DNA from: Piezodorus guildinii
Lineage: Eukaryota > Arthropoda > Insecta > Hemiptera > Pentatomidae
Reading direction: 5' to 3'
Assembly: GCA_023052935.1 (NCBI GenBank)
Contig: CM041292.1
Location: 204,065,799-204,129,798 of the forward strand
DNA length: 64,000 bases
The position numbers were made by a program, and so were the translations under genes. Below are positions 54,949 to 64,000 of the stretch, in pieces. Each line of letters begins with the position of its first letter. Position 1 is the first letter of the stretch. Under the pieces are notes generated by a model that had not been told where the DNA came from, did not search any database, and saw nothing but the letters and a program-made list of their open reading frames with translations.

Positions 54949-55503
54949 AAACATATATAAAATATTTGGTCAGAAATGTATATTATTTAACATACCGTAA
55001 TTACTTAATAAGTGAACGTAGTACTTACTAGTAAATGTGTAGTAATATTTTAGGAGCAAAAAGATTTTTGTTTCCACAATGAAAGACCATCCTACCTTCG
55101 GTGATTAGGAAAAAATCATGAAAATAATAAAAACCGTTATCATTAGGGGCAAAAACCATGTTAGGTTATAACGATTTTTAGATGAATTATATTGTTAATT
55201 AATTAACATGTAGTTGAAAAATACCCCACAAGAGACAGAAGATGAGACTTCCCCTTATCTCCTTCCAGTTTATCTTATCACCTGTTTCTATGTTTAGTCT
55301 CCAGCCAGTGTAGTCTGCTCTTTTAAACAGACTAACATGATAACTAGTTTTATTGACAATAATAAATTTCAGCAAATAAGTAGCCCTTTGTAATGGAGTT
55401 TCAATCAATGTTTTAAAACTGTGCAAATGTATTATAGACAAAGAAAGATTGATGCTGTAAATAAAAAAATATATTTGTTTTGTTGAAACAGAAAAACAAG
55501 AAG
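54949..55503. other. unassigned stretch
   Basis: An open frame of 104 codons on the reverse strand (55199-55513) has no motif I recognise, and its first codons overlap the duplication next to P3. I do not call a gene. Confidence 0.35.
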
Positions 55504-55516
55504 ATATTTTCATATC
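55504..55516. repeat. 13-bp target duplication of P3, left copy
   Basis: ATATTTTCATATC, repeated at 55822-55834. Confidence 0.9.
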
Positions 55517-55591
55517 TGGAAGGAATTAGTCCGGGTGGCGGTCATTAAATGAAACAACTAAATAGTTTCAACTATTTTATTGTTTGCCAAC

Positions 55592-55621
55592 GTTTCGACC
55601 CCCTTTGTGGGTCATCATCAG
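55592..55621 (-). ncRNA. hammerhead ribozyme-like core, P3 left arm
   Basis: Reverse strand: CTGATGA, T, GACCC / GGGTC stem, GAAAC. Confidence 0.5.
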
Positions 55622-55683
55622 GGCGCATGGTGGGAGAATGGAAACTGGAATGGAAAGTGGTTTCCATTCTCCCACCATGCGCC

Positions 55684-55713
55684 CTGATGATGACCCACAA
55701 AGGGGGTCGAAAC
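55684..55713 (+). ncRNA. hammerhead ribozyme-like core, P3 right arm
   Basis: CTGATGA, T, GACCC / GGGTC stem, GAAAC; mirror of the left arm. Confidence 0.5.
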
Positions 55714-55821
55714 GTTGGCAAACAATAAAATAGTTGAAACTATTTAGTTGTTTCATTTAATGACCGCCACCCGGACTAATTCCTTCCAGTAATTCTCAAC
55801 GGTCAACTAATTACATCCACA

Positions 55822-55834
55822 ATATTTTCATATC
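55822..55834. repeat. 13-bp target duplication of P3, right copy
   Basis: See 55504-55516. Confidence 0.9.
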
Positions 55835-55888
55835 CTTCCCATAACTCCTTGCGTTTGTTCCTATATTTAGCAAGAACCAACAACTGTA

Positions 55889-56142
55889 GGGATCACTTAT
55901 AACTGGGTGGCTATCATAACAGCCTCCTATACCAAAGGTCCTAGAATTTTTTAATGGGAGTAAAAAATCCTTAGTTATGCCGTCCTTCGGAGGGTACGTT
56001 AAAATGTCCCGAGCCTGTGCGATGTCAGGTACTCGTTACAGATTCCTATCCTAATAAAACCTGGATAGGCATAATTTAGGACTCCCACTGTAGCATCGTC
56101 CGATCAGCCATAGTAGCATAAAGTGATGTTAGATAAACAAAC
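55889..56142 (+). mobile_element. SINE S1, B box lost
   Basis: Head GGGATCACTTATAACTGGGT, but the B-box segment is deleted (AAAGGTCCTAGAATTTT). The body continues to the tail. Its right end touches an S2 copy. Confidence 0.9.
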
Positions 56143-56143
56143 C

Positions 56144-56412
56144 TAAAAAAAACCCTGTACCACTACAACCCATGAAGGGTCTTGGGCTCAGCACATACAA
56201 AGATTCGTACTGTTTCAAGGCCAACAGACGCTCAGTCGCCAGATTTTTCCCTCATTTTTGGGTACCGACTTTATTGAGGCTGAGTGTGCCTTCACTGTCT
56301 CCATACCTCAGAATCGCCCCACGACTGAAATAACAGAATAAATAATATTCTATCACAACCGGGATTCGAACCCAGGACCCGGAGCACTATCCACTAGACC
56401 ACGCCGCTCCCT
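56144..56412 (-). mobile_element. SINE S2, complete but diverged
   Basis: Reverse S2 from GTACCACTACAACCCATGAA to GACCACGCCGCTCCC, with B box GGGATTCGAACCC. It lies back to back with S1 at 55889. Confidence 0.9.
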
Positions 56413-56773
56413 CTGAGCTTTTAACACTTATTAATAATAATAACAAAATTAATTAGTGTAGTTTTCTAGTTGTAATGTAAGTTACTATTCTAATAAAATT
56501 ATTTGAAAATGTTACATGTTCAAAAAAGATGTTCAGTAATAAACGCAACACATGCCGACTGTCATATGTGCTCATTCTCCTCAATATTCAATAACTAAAG
56601 AAATATCTAAAAAGTCGAATTTAAAAAAATGAATATCTAAAAAGTTCGAAAAAGGAATTAAAAAGGAATTTTTTTCGCTATGATGCTAAGCCCAATTACT
56701 ATGATCACAATCCTTTCTAAATATAAGAGCTAATCTGAAACACTTGGATATGAAACTGCTAATTATTTGTCTA
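56413..56773. other. unassigned stretch
   Basis: Nothing recognised. Confidence 0.4.
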
Positions 56774-56952
56774 TGCCTAAATTTTGCCTATCTAGGTTTA
56801 ATTAGGATAGGGATCTTTAACATGTCATCGCACAGGCTCGGGACCACCTTTTAACGTCCCCTCCGAAGGATGGCATAACTAAGGATTTTTTACTCTGATT
56901 AAAAAATTCTAGGACCTTTGGCTATGCTAACCACCCAGCTACAAGTGATCCC
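56774..56952 (-). mobile_element. SINE S1, partial
   Basis: Reverse S1 lacking the tail and part of the tRNA-like head (ACCTTTGGCTATGCTAACC shows the head deletion). Confidence 0.85.
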
Positions 56953-57544
56953 AACAGTTGCGATAATCATAATAGTTTCGGAGATATTCTCGAAAAACCT
57001 TGCATAAATTCAGCTTAATTTATTATTGCTATACATGAATGAATTTGAGTAGATTCAAACTTTAATCACTGCTCAAAGCTTTAGTATACGAAAGGAGAAA
57101 AGGAATTCGTAACCAGTTTACTTTTGAGCGCTGTGAGAAAAAACAGGCGCTGAAAATACCTTTAAAAATAAAGCTGGCGTGAGCAGGGATTTCCGGTGTC
57201 AGTTCCCTGACAGGTAGCAACATACCTTGAAAGTTTTCATTTTAGTTTTCTCTTATATATCTGTGTGGGTGTGTGTGTGTGTGTGATATGAGAAGTAGGC
57301 AAAGTATGAAGAGCCTGGTCAAATATGTTATTAATGGCTCTTGGCGAAAAATTTGAAAAAAAAAAAGGTCATTAGACTAATCGGTACTTAATTGTGACAT
57401 GTTAAAACAACTAGCATAGCTTCATTCATCGTAATTATTCGTTTTATCAAAATATAAGAGGATAATATGGCTTTAATCAAATATTTGTAATTATAAGTAT
57501 CAATTTTTCAAGGATAGACTCTGAACACACAACCTTAACTTAAT
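56953..57544. other. unassigned stretch
   Basis: A short (GT)n at about 57263-57284. No gene recognised. Confidence 0.4.
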
Positions 57545-57740
57545 ATTATAGGTGGAATAGTCAGGAATCAGTCATTTTTTGAAAAGTTTTTAATTTTGCC
57601 AGCGTTTCGGCCATAAACCCGTTTATGCTTGGACATGGCTCAGTAATGTCCTGATGATGGCTCACAAGCTTGAGCCAAAACGTTGGCAAAATTAAAAACT
57701 TTTCAAAAAATGACTGATTCCTGATTATTCCACCTATAAT
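57545..57740. mobile_element. P4: palindrome with hammerhead-like remnant
   Basis: Inverted arms of about 65 bp (ATTATAGGTGGAATAGTCAG ... and its inverse), each ending in GCCAACGTTT-like sequence. The right side has CTGATGA, T, stem GGCTC / GAGCC, then AAAAC instead of GAAAC, so the core is disabled. Different family from P1-P3 but the same plan. Confidence 0.6.
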
Positions 57741-58330
57741 AGTTTCTACAGTCGACTATACATCCTGAACTTAACTTAATACAATTTTCATTCGATTACT
57801 TATAACCCTAGAAATTAAAATAAGACTGCCTCGGGTTTCAAAAAAAAAAAAAAAAAAAATTAAATTATTTATAATAATATACTGTGATTAATTATATAGG
57901 ATAGATGATTTTCTGTAATGCCATTTTAGGGGATTGCTAATAACTCATAAATATAAACCGATTCTCTTCATTCGCACATACATCAATATTATATTATATT
58001 ATTATTATTATATAATATTATATAAAATTCGCATATAAATATAACCAAAGCGAGGGTCGAAATAAATAATTAATAAATCAATAGTAAAAACTTTGGTTCG
58101 GAGTAGCAATAGCCAAAACACCTTATTGCAATTGATAATAATAATAATAATAACTTAAAACATGTTAGTTTGCAATGAGCTTAAAATAAATCTATAATTG
58201 GAAAAAAAGTAATATATATATATATACAGGTAATAAAGCTTCGCTATTTAAATTAAAATTAAAATCAATGTTACATTGGAGAACCAAATTCACATGACCT
58301 TTATCACCTCGTGAAACCATCATGAATTAG
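57741..58330. other. AT-rich stretch
   Basis: A-run at 57840-57859 and short (ATT)n and (AT)n tracts. No gene recognised. Confidence 0.45.
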
Positions 58331-59143
58331 AGACAAAAATACGTGAAACTATTAAAGAATTAATTAAATTGAATTTATATAGAAACATGTGTTTTATTAA
58401 AAAATCTATTGTATTATTATCTAAAATAATCAGTTAGTTTTATCGGCTTTTCATCAATCTTCATTCATTTTTACAAGCTGGTGTATTAGATAATATCTTT
58501 TTCTAAAATTTTTAGCTTTCCAATGGTATATCATACAGGTATATTACTGCTCTTATGTTCAAAAACGAAAAATTGCATTAAAAAAAAATATTTTTTCTGT
58601 TTTCTCCTTTAGTTGGGTATCGAATTTATTCAATGTATCTATTAACCTGTTTTTCATCAGCGTTAACTAGATAATATAGTTATTTTTATTGAATCTACAA
58701 AATTAAAGGTACTTTAGGGGAAGAAAATTTAAAATATCGGAATTTAAGCCCTGTCAGACCATTTTAATCAGAATAAAACCTACATGATACGAAAGCCCAT
58801 TAGATTTTACATCGAAATAGCGAGTTTAATCAAAATCGTCGGAACCGTTTCCGACAAAATCGAAAAAAGGTGCAAAATGCATGGTATAAAGTGCCTCTTC
58901 TGGTAAGCTCATTTTGATGAAAAAAGTTTTGTCACGTCTCGGGCGTATAGTTGTCTTAAATATGAAACTTCAGTTTCATAGGACTTACTGTTTCCGCCCG
59001 GGAGTTACCACACACAGACCTTTTTGCGGGACTTGGTTATTTGGACTCAGGGGACCCTAAAACGTGTATTTCCGTTGAAAACTGGAATTCGAAAATTTTC
59101 ACGATCGCAATACTTCCCTTACTATATATAGTAAGTGAAAGTA
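58331..59143 (+). mobile_element. element H, 5'-truncated
   Basis: From ACAAAAATACGTGAAAC through the standard middle to CCTTACTATATATAGTAAGT, GAAAGTA. About the first 65 bp of H are missing. Close to the 37463 copy. Confidence 0.8.
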
Positions 59144-59565
59144 ATAAAAACCCAGATCGACAGCTCCTATTCAATTTAATATCTCTTAAAACAGCTGTTT
59201 TAATCCCAAACTCGCTATATGTTGTGTGAAAAAAATCAAACATTTTGGACTCAGCTTGTAGCTAGAAATTTCCCGATAAATGTCATTTCACTATGCGAAC
59301 TTCCAGTGTAATGCATATATTTGGTTTTGTACAGAGAATTTCTGGAAATTTTGCTCTACTATGAGGGCGCTCTAAAGAGAACATACATTAATAAACAAAA
59401 GATCTGAGAAAATTACATATCGATTATACATATATAAATTATAAAATAATTGGAATAATAATTTATTCATGATTGTTTCTGCTGAATATTTATTCATCAG
59501 GTTTCATAAATTGCAGCAATAATATTTACCGTGTATATTTTCATATGCATGTGACTGCTCGGAAT
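59144..59565. other. unassigned stretch
   Basis: Nothing recognised before the RTE target duplication. Confidence 0.4.
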
Positions 59566-59577
59566 GTATTATGTATA
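59566..59577. repeat. 12-bp RTE target duplication, left copy
   Basis: GTATTATGTATA, repeated at 62828-62839. Confidence 0.85.
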
Positions 59578-59604
59578 ATAATAATAATAATAATAATAAT
59601 AGGC

Positions 59605-62600
59605 TTACCGAACCCGAAGGTTCGATGCCGATACCACCAAACTTCGCCTGCACAGACTCGTCCAATGTTCACCGGTCAAGCCCAAGCCCCCGAGATCAGC
59701 CTTAATGCAATCCTCCCATCGACGCTTCGGCCTACCTTTCGGACGCCTACCAGTCGGTTCAGCGAATACCAACTTTCTCGGAATCCGTTCCTCACTAAGC
59801 CCAACAGCTTTACGCGCCCATTTGAGTCTCCGCGATGCTATCAACTCAATTATATTCACAGGGTACAAACTCCGCAATTCCGCGTTGTGCAACCTTCTAA
59901 ACTCCCCAGTGGCCTCATCTCTCTTCGGACCAAATATTTTACGCAGCACCTTATTCTCGAAAACCTTAAGCCGTTGTTCATCCTTCAAAGTAAGCGGCCA
60001 CGTTTCGCATCCGTAAAGAACCGTTGGAAGAATAATAGTTTTATAAGTTCTAACCTTTAAGTTTTTAGACAGAAGCCGCGAGCTAAGCAATTTACCAACC
60101 GAATAATAACACGCATTTCCCACCTTTAACCGGGAGTTTATTTCTTCCTGGATTTCATTTTTTCTTGTTATCATTGAACCTAAATACTTGAATTTCTCTA
60201 CGTGTTCAAAAGTATGACCTGAAATATTAATATCATCAAGATCGCCACCATTTCTGCAACTAATCATATATTTCGTCTTATCGGTATTTAATTCGAGACC
60301 TATTTGTTTACCGGTTTTTATTAACACACTTGTATTTAGTTGTACAGTTTCTGTGTCTTCACCTAGTAGTACCAAATCATCGGCATACCCCAAAACCGGA
60401 ATCTTGTCACCCATATGTAAGCCTTTCTCGGTACTCATCACCTTTTCTATAACATATTCTAAGGCTATATTAAACAAAACAGGTGAAAGGGAGTCACCCT
60501 GTTTCAAACCCGATCGCACCTTAAATCTCTCGGAGTAATTATGACCGATTCTAACTTTATGAAATGTTTCCGACAGACACATCTCTACTAGGTTTACTAA
60601 CTTTTTAGGTATCCCCTGTTCAATCATGATGTTATATAGCTTCTGACGGTCTATGGAATCATAAGCCTTTTTAAAATCTATATAAAGTTGATGGACTACA
60701 CCATTGTATTCCAGTTTCTTCTCTAATATTTGACGTAAGGAAAATATTTGATCAATAGTCGAGCGATTCCGCCTAAAACCACATTGGTAGTCTCCGATAA
60801 TTTCCTCAGCGTATTCCGTGATTCGGCTAGTTAGTATTGACGAGAATATTTTATAGCATACTGGGAGAAGAGAGATCCCACGATAGTTGTTACAATCCGT
60901 CCTCGGTCCTTTTTTGTGAATCGGAATAAGTATTGATTCTTTCCATTCTTCGGGTATTTTTTCATTTTCCCAGATCTTTTTAACTAAAACATGTAATTTG
61001 GAAACGCCCGCTTCTCCACACGCTTTGATTAATTCACTCGTGATATTATCATTTCCGGCAGCTTTATACCGTTTTAATTTTCCTATCGCCATTTCAACTT
61101 CCTCTTTACTCGGTGCGTCTACCCATGGTTCAGCGCTCTGGTATTCAGAGGGAGGAGATTGATTATTATTTTCCGTATTTAGAATGCCGTCAAAGTATTG
61201 TTTAAATGTATTTAATATCTCAGTCGGATCCGCAATTATGTTGTTATTCGCATCTTTAATCGCATTCAATAGAGGTTCAAATCTTTTACGCGATTTGTTT
61301 ATACCTTTGTACATCTCTCTTACGTTATTTTCGCTTCTGTGTTTTTCTATTTCTATTATTTTGCCTTTAAGATACTCTCTTTTCTTATTTTTTAAGAATT
61401 TTGAAGTTTCGTTTTTTACTAACCGAAAGTAAGCCACATTATTATCGCTTGGATTATTTAAGGAATTCAGTTTAGCGGTTTTTCTTTTTTCACACATATT
61501 TTGACAATCCCTGTCGAACCAAGGTTTGTTCTTTTTATTTTCGATTTTCCCAAGACATAAGTTACCGACCTCTTTAATATTATCCCTGATCCCTTCCCAC
61601 AATTTGTTTACATCTTCGTTTTCCTCGTCTGAAGATTCCAAAGCATCGAACCTATTTTTTACTTCTATCGCGAATTGTTTTCTAATTTCGGGGTTGTTCA
61701 ATTTAACAACATCAAAATTCTCGGGATGAATATAGTTCGGTGTTCTCTTTTTTGTATTTAGTTTTTGTCGAAGATTCGCGATTACTAATTCATGATCAGA
61801 TCCGCATTCTGCACCACGATACGATCTCACGTTAATTATGCTACTTTGCCATCTGTTTTGTACTAAGATATGATCTATTTGATTACGAGTATGTCCATCC
61901 GGCGATGTCCACGTATACTTATGAATGTCCTTATGTTTAAACGTAGTACTTTTGATTATTAGGTTTTTCGAAATGGCAAAGTTTATTAGTCGGGTCCCAT
62001 TATCATTACTATATTCGTGCAAACTTTCTTTACCGATTGTAGGACGATATACTTCTTCCCTTCCAACCTTTGCGTTTGCGTCACCTAGTATAATTTTAAT
62101 GTAATTTCGCGGTAACTTATCGTAAACCGATTCTAGTTTATCATAAAATTCGCATTTTACTTCATCATCACTATCTTCGGTGGGAGAGTGAATGTTTATA
62201 AACGCGATTTTATACCAACGACCCTGAAATATAGCAACCGATATTCTATCACTAAAGAACTGTACATCCCGTAATGCGGAAAGAAATTTATTCCTAATCA
62301 GAAACCCGGTACCTAAACAATAATTAACGCTCCCCCCGTACCAAATAGTATACTTTCCTTCTGTTAACGAACCCTCCCCTGGCCAGTGAACCTCTTGTAA
62401 TGCAACGATATCTAAATGGTACCCCTTAACTTCATTCGCGACCGACTTTAACCCACCTGCCGTATTTAAACTTCTAACGTTCCACGTCCCTATTGTTAGA
62501 TCTCTACTTTTCATCTTGCGCCTAGATTCCTCTGAAGCAGTCCCCACCCGGAGACCCGAACGGGGGACTAGTTTGCTTCCGGATAATGGGCGTTTTACCT

Positions 62601-62613
62601 CAGAGGAATCCAT
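59605..62613 (-). CDS. RTE-like LINE polyprotein: endonuclease and reverse transcriptase, intact, 1002 aa
   Basis: Nicks target DNA and copies the element RNA into the nick. Residues 40-280 are an APE-type endonuclease: GTWNVRSL (Asn45), ALQEVHW (Glu74), LGDANAK (Asp178, Asn180), NQIDHIL (Asp247), GSDHE (Asp273, His274). Residues about 555-800 are the reverse transcriptase: NNYRGISLLP, CGFRRNRSTIDQ, YIDFKKAYD (Asp646), GLKQGDSLSPVLFN, LGYADDLVLL (Asp745, Asp746), FKYLGSMI. The C-terminus has YGCETWPLT and RPKRRWEDCI and no RNase H, as usual for RTE. Start: MDSSEVKRPL, the first in-frame ATG. All catalytic residues I can place are present and there are no stops. Host genome annotation often mislabels such proteins as craniofacial development protein 2-like. 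Confidence 0.95.
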   Translation of the reverse strand: MDSSEVKRPLSGSKLVPRSGLRVGTASEESRRKMKSRDLTIGTWNVRSLNTAGGLKSVANEVKGYHLDIVALQEVHWPGEGSLTEGKYTIWYGGSVNYCLGTGFLIRNKFLSALRDVQFFSDRISVAIFQGRWYKIAFINIHSPTEDSDDEVKCEFYDKLESVYDKLPRNYIKIILGDANAKVGREEVYRPTIGKESLHEYSNDNGTRLINFAISKNLIIKSTTFKHKDIHKYTWTSPDGHTRNQIDHILVQNRWQSSIINVRSYRGAECGSDHELVIANLRQKLNTKKRTPNYIHPENFDVVKLNNPEIRKQFAIEVKNRFDALESSDEENEDVNKLWEGIRDNIKEVGNLCLGKIENKKNKPWFDRDCQNMCEKRKTAKLNSLNNPSDNNVAYFRLVKNETSKFLKNKKREYLKGKIIEIEKHRSENNVREMYKGINKSRKRFEPLLNAIKDANNNIIADPTEILNTFKQYFDGILNTENNNQSPPSEYQSAEPWVDAPSKEEVEMAIGKLKRYKAAGNDNITSELIKACGEAGVSKLHVLVKKIWENEKIPEEWKESILIPIHKKGPRTDCNNYRGISLLPVCYKIFSSILTSRITEYAEEIIGDYQCGFRRNRSTIDQIFSLRQILEKKLEYNGVVHQLYIDFKKAYDSIDRQKLYNIMIEQGIPKKLVNLVEMCLSETFHKVRIGHNYSERFKVRSGLKQGDSLSPVLFNIALEYVIEKVMSTEKGLHMGDKIPVLGYADDLVLLGEDTETVQLNTSVLIKTGKQIGLELNTDKTKYMISCRNGGDLDDINISGHTFEHVEKFKYLGSMITRKNEIQEEINSRLKVGNACYYSVGKLLSSRLLSKNLKVRTYKTIILPTVLYGCETWPLTLKDEQRLKVFENKVLRKIFGPKRDEATGEFRRLHNAELRSLYPVNIIELIASRRLKWARKAVGLSEERIPRKLVFAEPTGRRPKGRPKRRWEDCIKADLGGLGLTGEHWTSLCRRSLVVSASNLRVR

Positions 62614-62827
62614 GACTGTTTGTGGTATTTTGTGAACTAAAATATGTGAGTAGGGCGTTCGAACCTACGTCACACCCTCCAGCAAGCCTGGAGGGCCGCT
62701 CTCATTGTTGGTCAGCGAGTCCATCGGACTTAGCCGGGAGGAGCTTCCGAGGAAATTCCACCGACCATCCCCACATCCGCCACCCGTGGGACGCTCCCCA
62801 TACGCGGTAATGAGATCCGCGCGAGGA
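62614..62827 (-). promoter_or_regulatory. RTE 5' UTR, likely internal promoter region
   Basis: A 214-bp leader, much more GC-rich than its surroundings (GGGTGGCGGATGTGGGGATG on the reverse strand). LINEs carry promoters in the 5' UTR; no specific promoter motif was identified. Confidence 0.5.
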
Positions 62828-62839
62828 GTATTATGTATA
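62828..62839. repeat. 12-bp RTE target duplication, right copy
   Basis: GTATTATGTATA; see 59566-59577. Confidence 0.85.
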
Positions 62840-63165
62840 TGTGAATTATATATTGTCAGTGGCAGGAACAAAGTGAACATACAATCCATATTACAGCAGG
62901 AAAGTAGGGACAAAGACCTGAAAATGGTACATGCCCTGGCACCTCATATTTTAGCCTTTCAATCCTTTCCATTCTGGAAATAAATCAGAAAATTACAATT
63001 AAAAAAACTACAACGGTTTAGTGGAAGTCTGCCGAATCATGTAGGAAGAAAAAATAGTATACGAAATTGAGGAAAAAAGGTACAGAACATTTTTTTATTG
63101 TTTTTATGAATGTTGAAATAGTAAAGCGCTGTAAACGTTAATGATTTGAAAAAATAAATTAAAAA
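62840..63165. other. unassigned stretch
   Basis: Nothing recognised. Confidence 0.4.
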
Positions 63166-64000
63166 TCTGGTGCGGGCAACACACGACTTTCACTTACCTA
63201 GATTTTTAAATCAGTTTAAAAACTAATAAAGATACTTCAATTTGAAAAAATATTTGTTTGTTTGTTTATTTATTTAACGTCACTTTATGCTACTATGGCT
63301 AATCGGACGATGCTACAGTGGGAGTCCTAAATTTTGCCTATCCAGGTTTTATTAGGATAGGGATCTTTAACGAGTACCTGACATCGCACAGGCTCGGGAC
63401 CACCTTTTAACGTCCCCTCCGAAGGACGGCGTAACTAAGGATTTTTTACTCCCATTAAAAAATCCTAGGACCACCTGTGGGTTTGAACCCGTGACCTTTA
63501 GCATGGGAGGCTGTTACGCTAGCCACCCAGCTACAAGTGATCCCGAAAAAATATTTGAAGTTGATTTTAATTCGTGTATTCATTTTCGTTGGAGACATAT
63601 GATTTAGATTAAATAGCATTACAATATTCTCCATTCGTTACTTTATATCACCTTTTACTACTCTGTGTATCAGATAATATTTTTTTTCTAAACTTTTTCT
63701 CTTTCCAACGGTATATTATACGTCTATATTAATGTTCTTATTGTCAGTAAATCAAAAATTAGGTTAAAAAATAGTTTTGCTCTTTTATCCTTTAGTTGGT
63801 CATCAAATTCGTCCAACTTCTGTATTTAGCCGTCCTTCATCAATGTCTTTAAGATGATATGATTAATTTTTTTAAATCTATAAAATTAAAGGTACTTTAG
63901 AGGAAGACGTTTTAAAATGTTGTCATTTAAGCCCTGGAAGACTAATTCAATCAGAATTAAACCTACGCCATATTAAAGCCCATTCAATTTTACATCGATA
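63166..64000 (+). mobile_element. element H, runs off the window, with nested SINE
   Basis: Starts TCTGGTGCGGGCAACACACG and continues after the S1 insertion through CTTTAGTTGGTCATC and AAAGGTACTTTAGAGGAAG to the window edge at ATTTTACATCGATA. Confidence 0.85.
63256..63544 (-). mobile_element. SINE S1, complete
   Basis: Tail on the left, head on the right. GAAAAAATATTTG at 63244-63256 and 63545-63557 is the target duplication; its last base can be assigned to either side. Confidence 0.95.

Larger units (their letters stand above)
55517..55821. mobile_element. P3: palindromic hammerhead-bearing element
   Basis: 305 bp. Two nearly perfect inverted arms (55520-55640 and 55663-55790) around a short centre, each with a hammerhead-like core, plus a one-sided extension ending CTAATTACATCCACAAT, the same terminus as P2. 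A perfect, non-repetitive 13-bp duplication shows this compact palindrome inserted as a unit. No coding. Confidence 0.85.
59578..62827 (-). mobile_element. complete RTE-like LINE, 3250 bp
   Basis: 5' UTR (62614-62827), one long ORF, almost no 3' UTR and an (ATT)n-type tail (59578-59602) next to the 12-bp target duplication. Length, single ORF and simple-repeat tail fit RTE elements. Three 5'-truncated relatives lie in the window (18400, 32550, 48843), so this family has been active in this genome. Intact ORF plus intact duplication indicate a recent insertion. Confidence 0.9.

Noticed and set aside
55199..55513. 104-codon reverse frame as a small gene
   Set aside because: No known motif, no start context I can judge, and the first codons lie in the P3 target duplication.
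59473..60060. 195-codon forward frame opposite the RTE 3' end
   Set aside because: Antisense to the RTE polyprotein; no motif of its own.

Overview
The window looks like a gene-free, AT-rich stretch of an arthropod (most likely insect) chromosome. I recognise no host gene. Nearly every interpretable segment is a transposable element or a fragment of one, many nested inside others. The clade call rests on the mix: Jockey-like, RTE-like and I-group LINEs, cecropia-type mariners, a Helitron of the kind common in insects, several tRNA-derived SINEs, and Penelope-like repeats. The species cannot be fixed from this.

Family names used here. Element H: a non-autonomous family of about 0.9 kb starting TCTGGTGCGGGCAACACACG and ending in a TATATA hairpin plus GTAAGTGAAAGTA; about 19 copies or pieces; plus strand = starts with TCTGG. 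S1-S4: four tRNA-derived SINE types. P1-P5: loci carrying a hammerhead-like core (CTGATGA, stem-loop, GAAAC), read as Penelope-like repeats or retrozymes.

Layout. 0-4.8 kb: S1, two H copies, palindromic locus P1 (2820-4029). 4.76-9.28 kb: an insertion that splits an H copy and consists mainly of a 26-unit, 162-bp tandem array. 9.3-19 kb: H copies, a Jockey fragment interrupted by S1, and a Jockey 3' end (14941-17082) carrying a complete mariner with an intact 339-aa transposase (15661-16946). 19-26 kb: Jockey fragments, H and S1 copies, a second mariner with two lesions. 26.5-28.7 kb: Helitron A. 29-32 kb: a truncated LINE with RNase H, and an internally deleted mariner. 33.16-34.58 kb: P2, tandem 340-bp hammerhead-bearing units ending in an inverted copy. 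36-37 kb: opposed tRNA-like heads. 37.3-39.4 kb: Helitron B with an H copy and a LINE inserted. 39.5-43 kb: LINE fragments and an 845-bp foldback element. 43-58 kb: mariner family 2 deletion derivatives, SINEs, H copies, a CR1-like LINE end, palindromes P3 and P4. 59.58-62.83 kb: a complete RTE-like LINE with an intact 1002-aa endonuclease/reverse transcriptase and a 12-bp target duplication. The end is an H copy with an S1 insertion.

The genes do not form a pathway. Their relationship is parasitic: LINE proteins probably mobilise SINEs and truncated copies, the intact mariner can in principle move the deleted ones, and a Helitron/Helentron replicase from elsewhere would be needed for the two Helitrons and for element H. 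The most unusual content is the set of hammerhead-like loci with 13-bp target duplications (P1, P2, P3) and the tandem-array insertion at 4760-9282.
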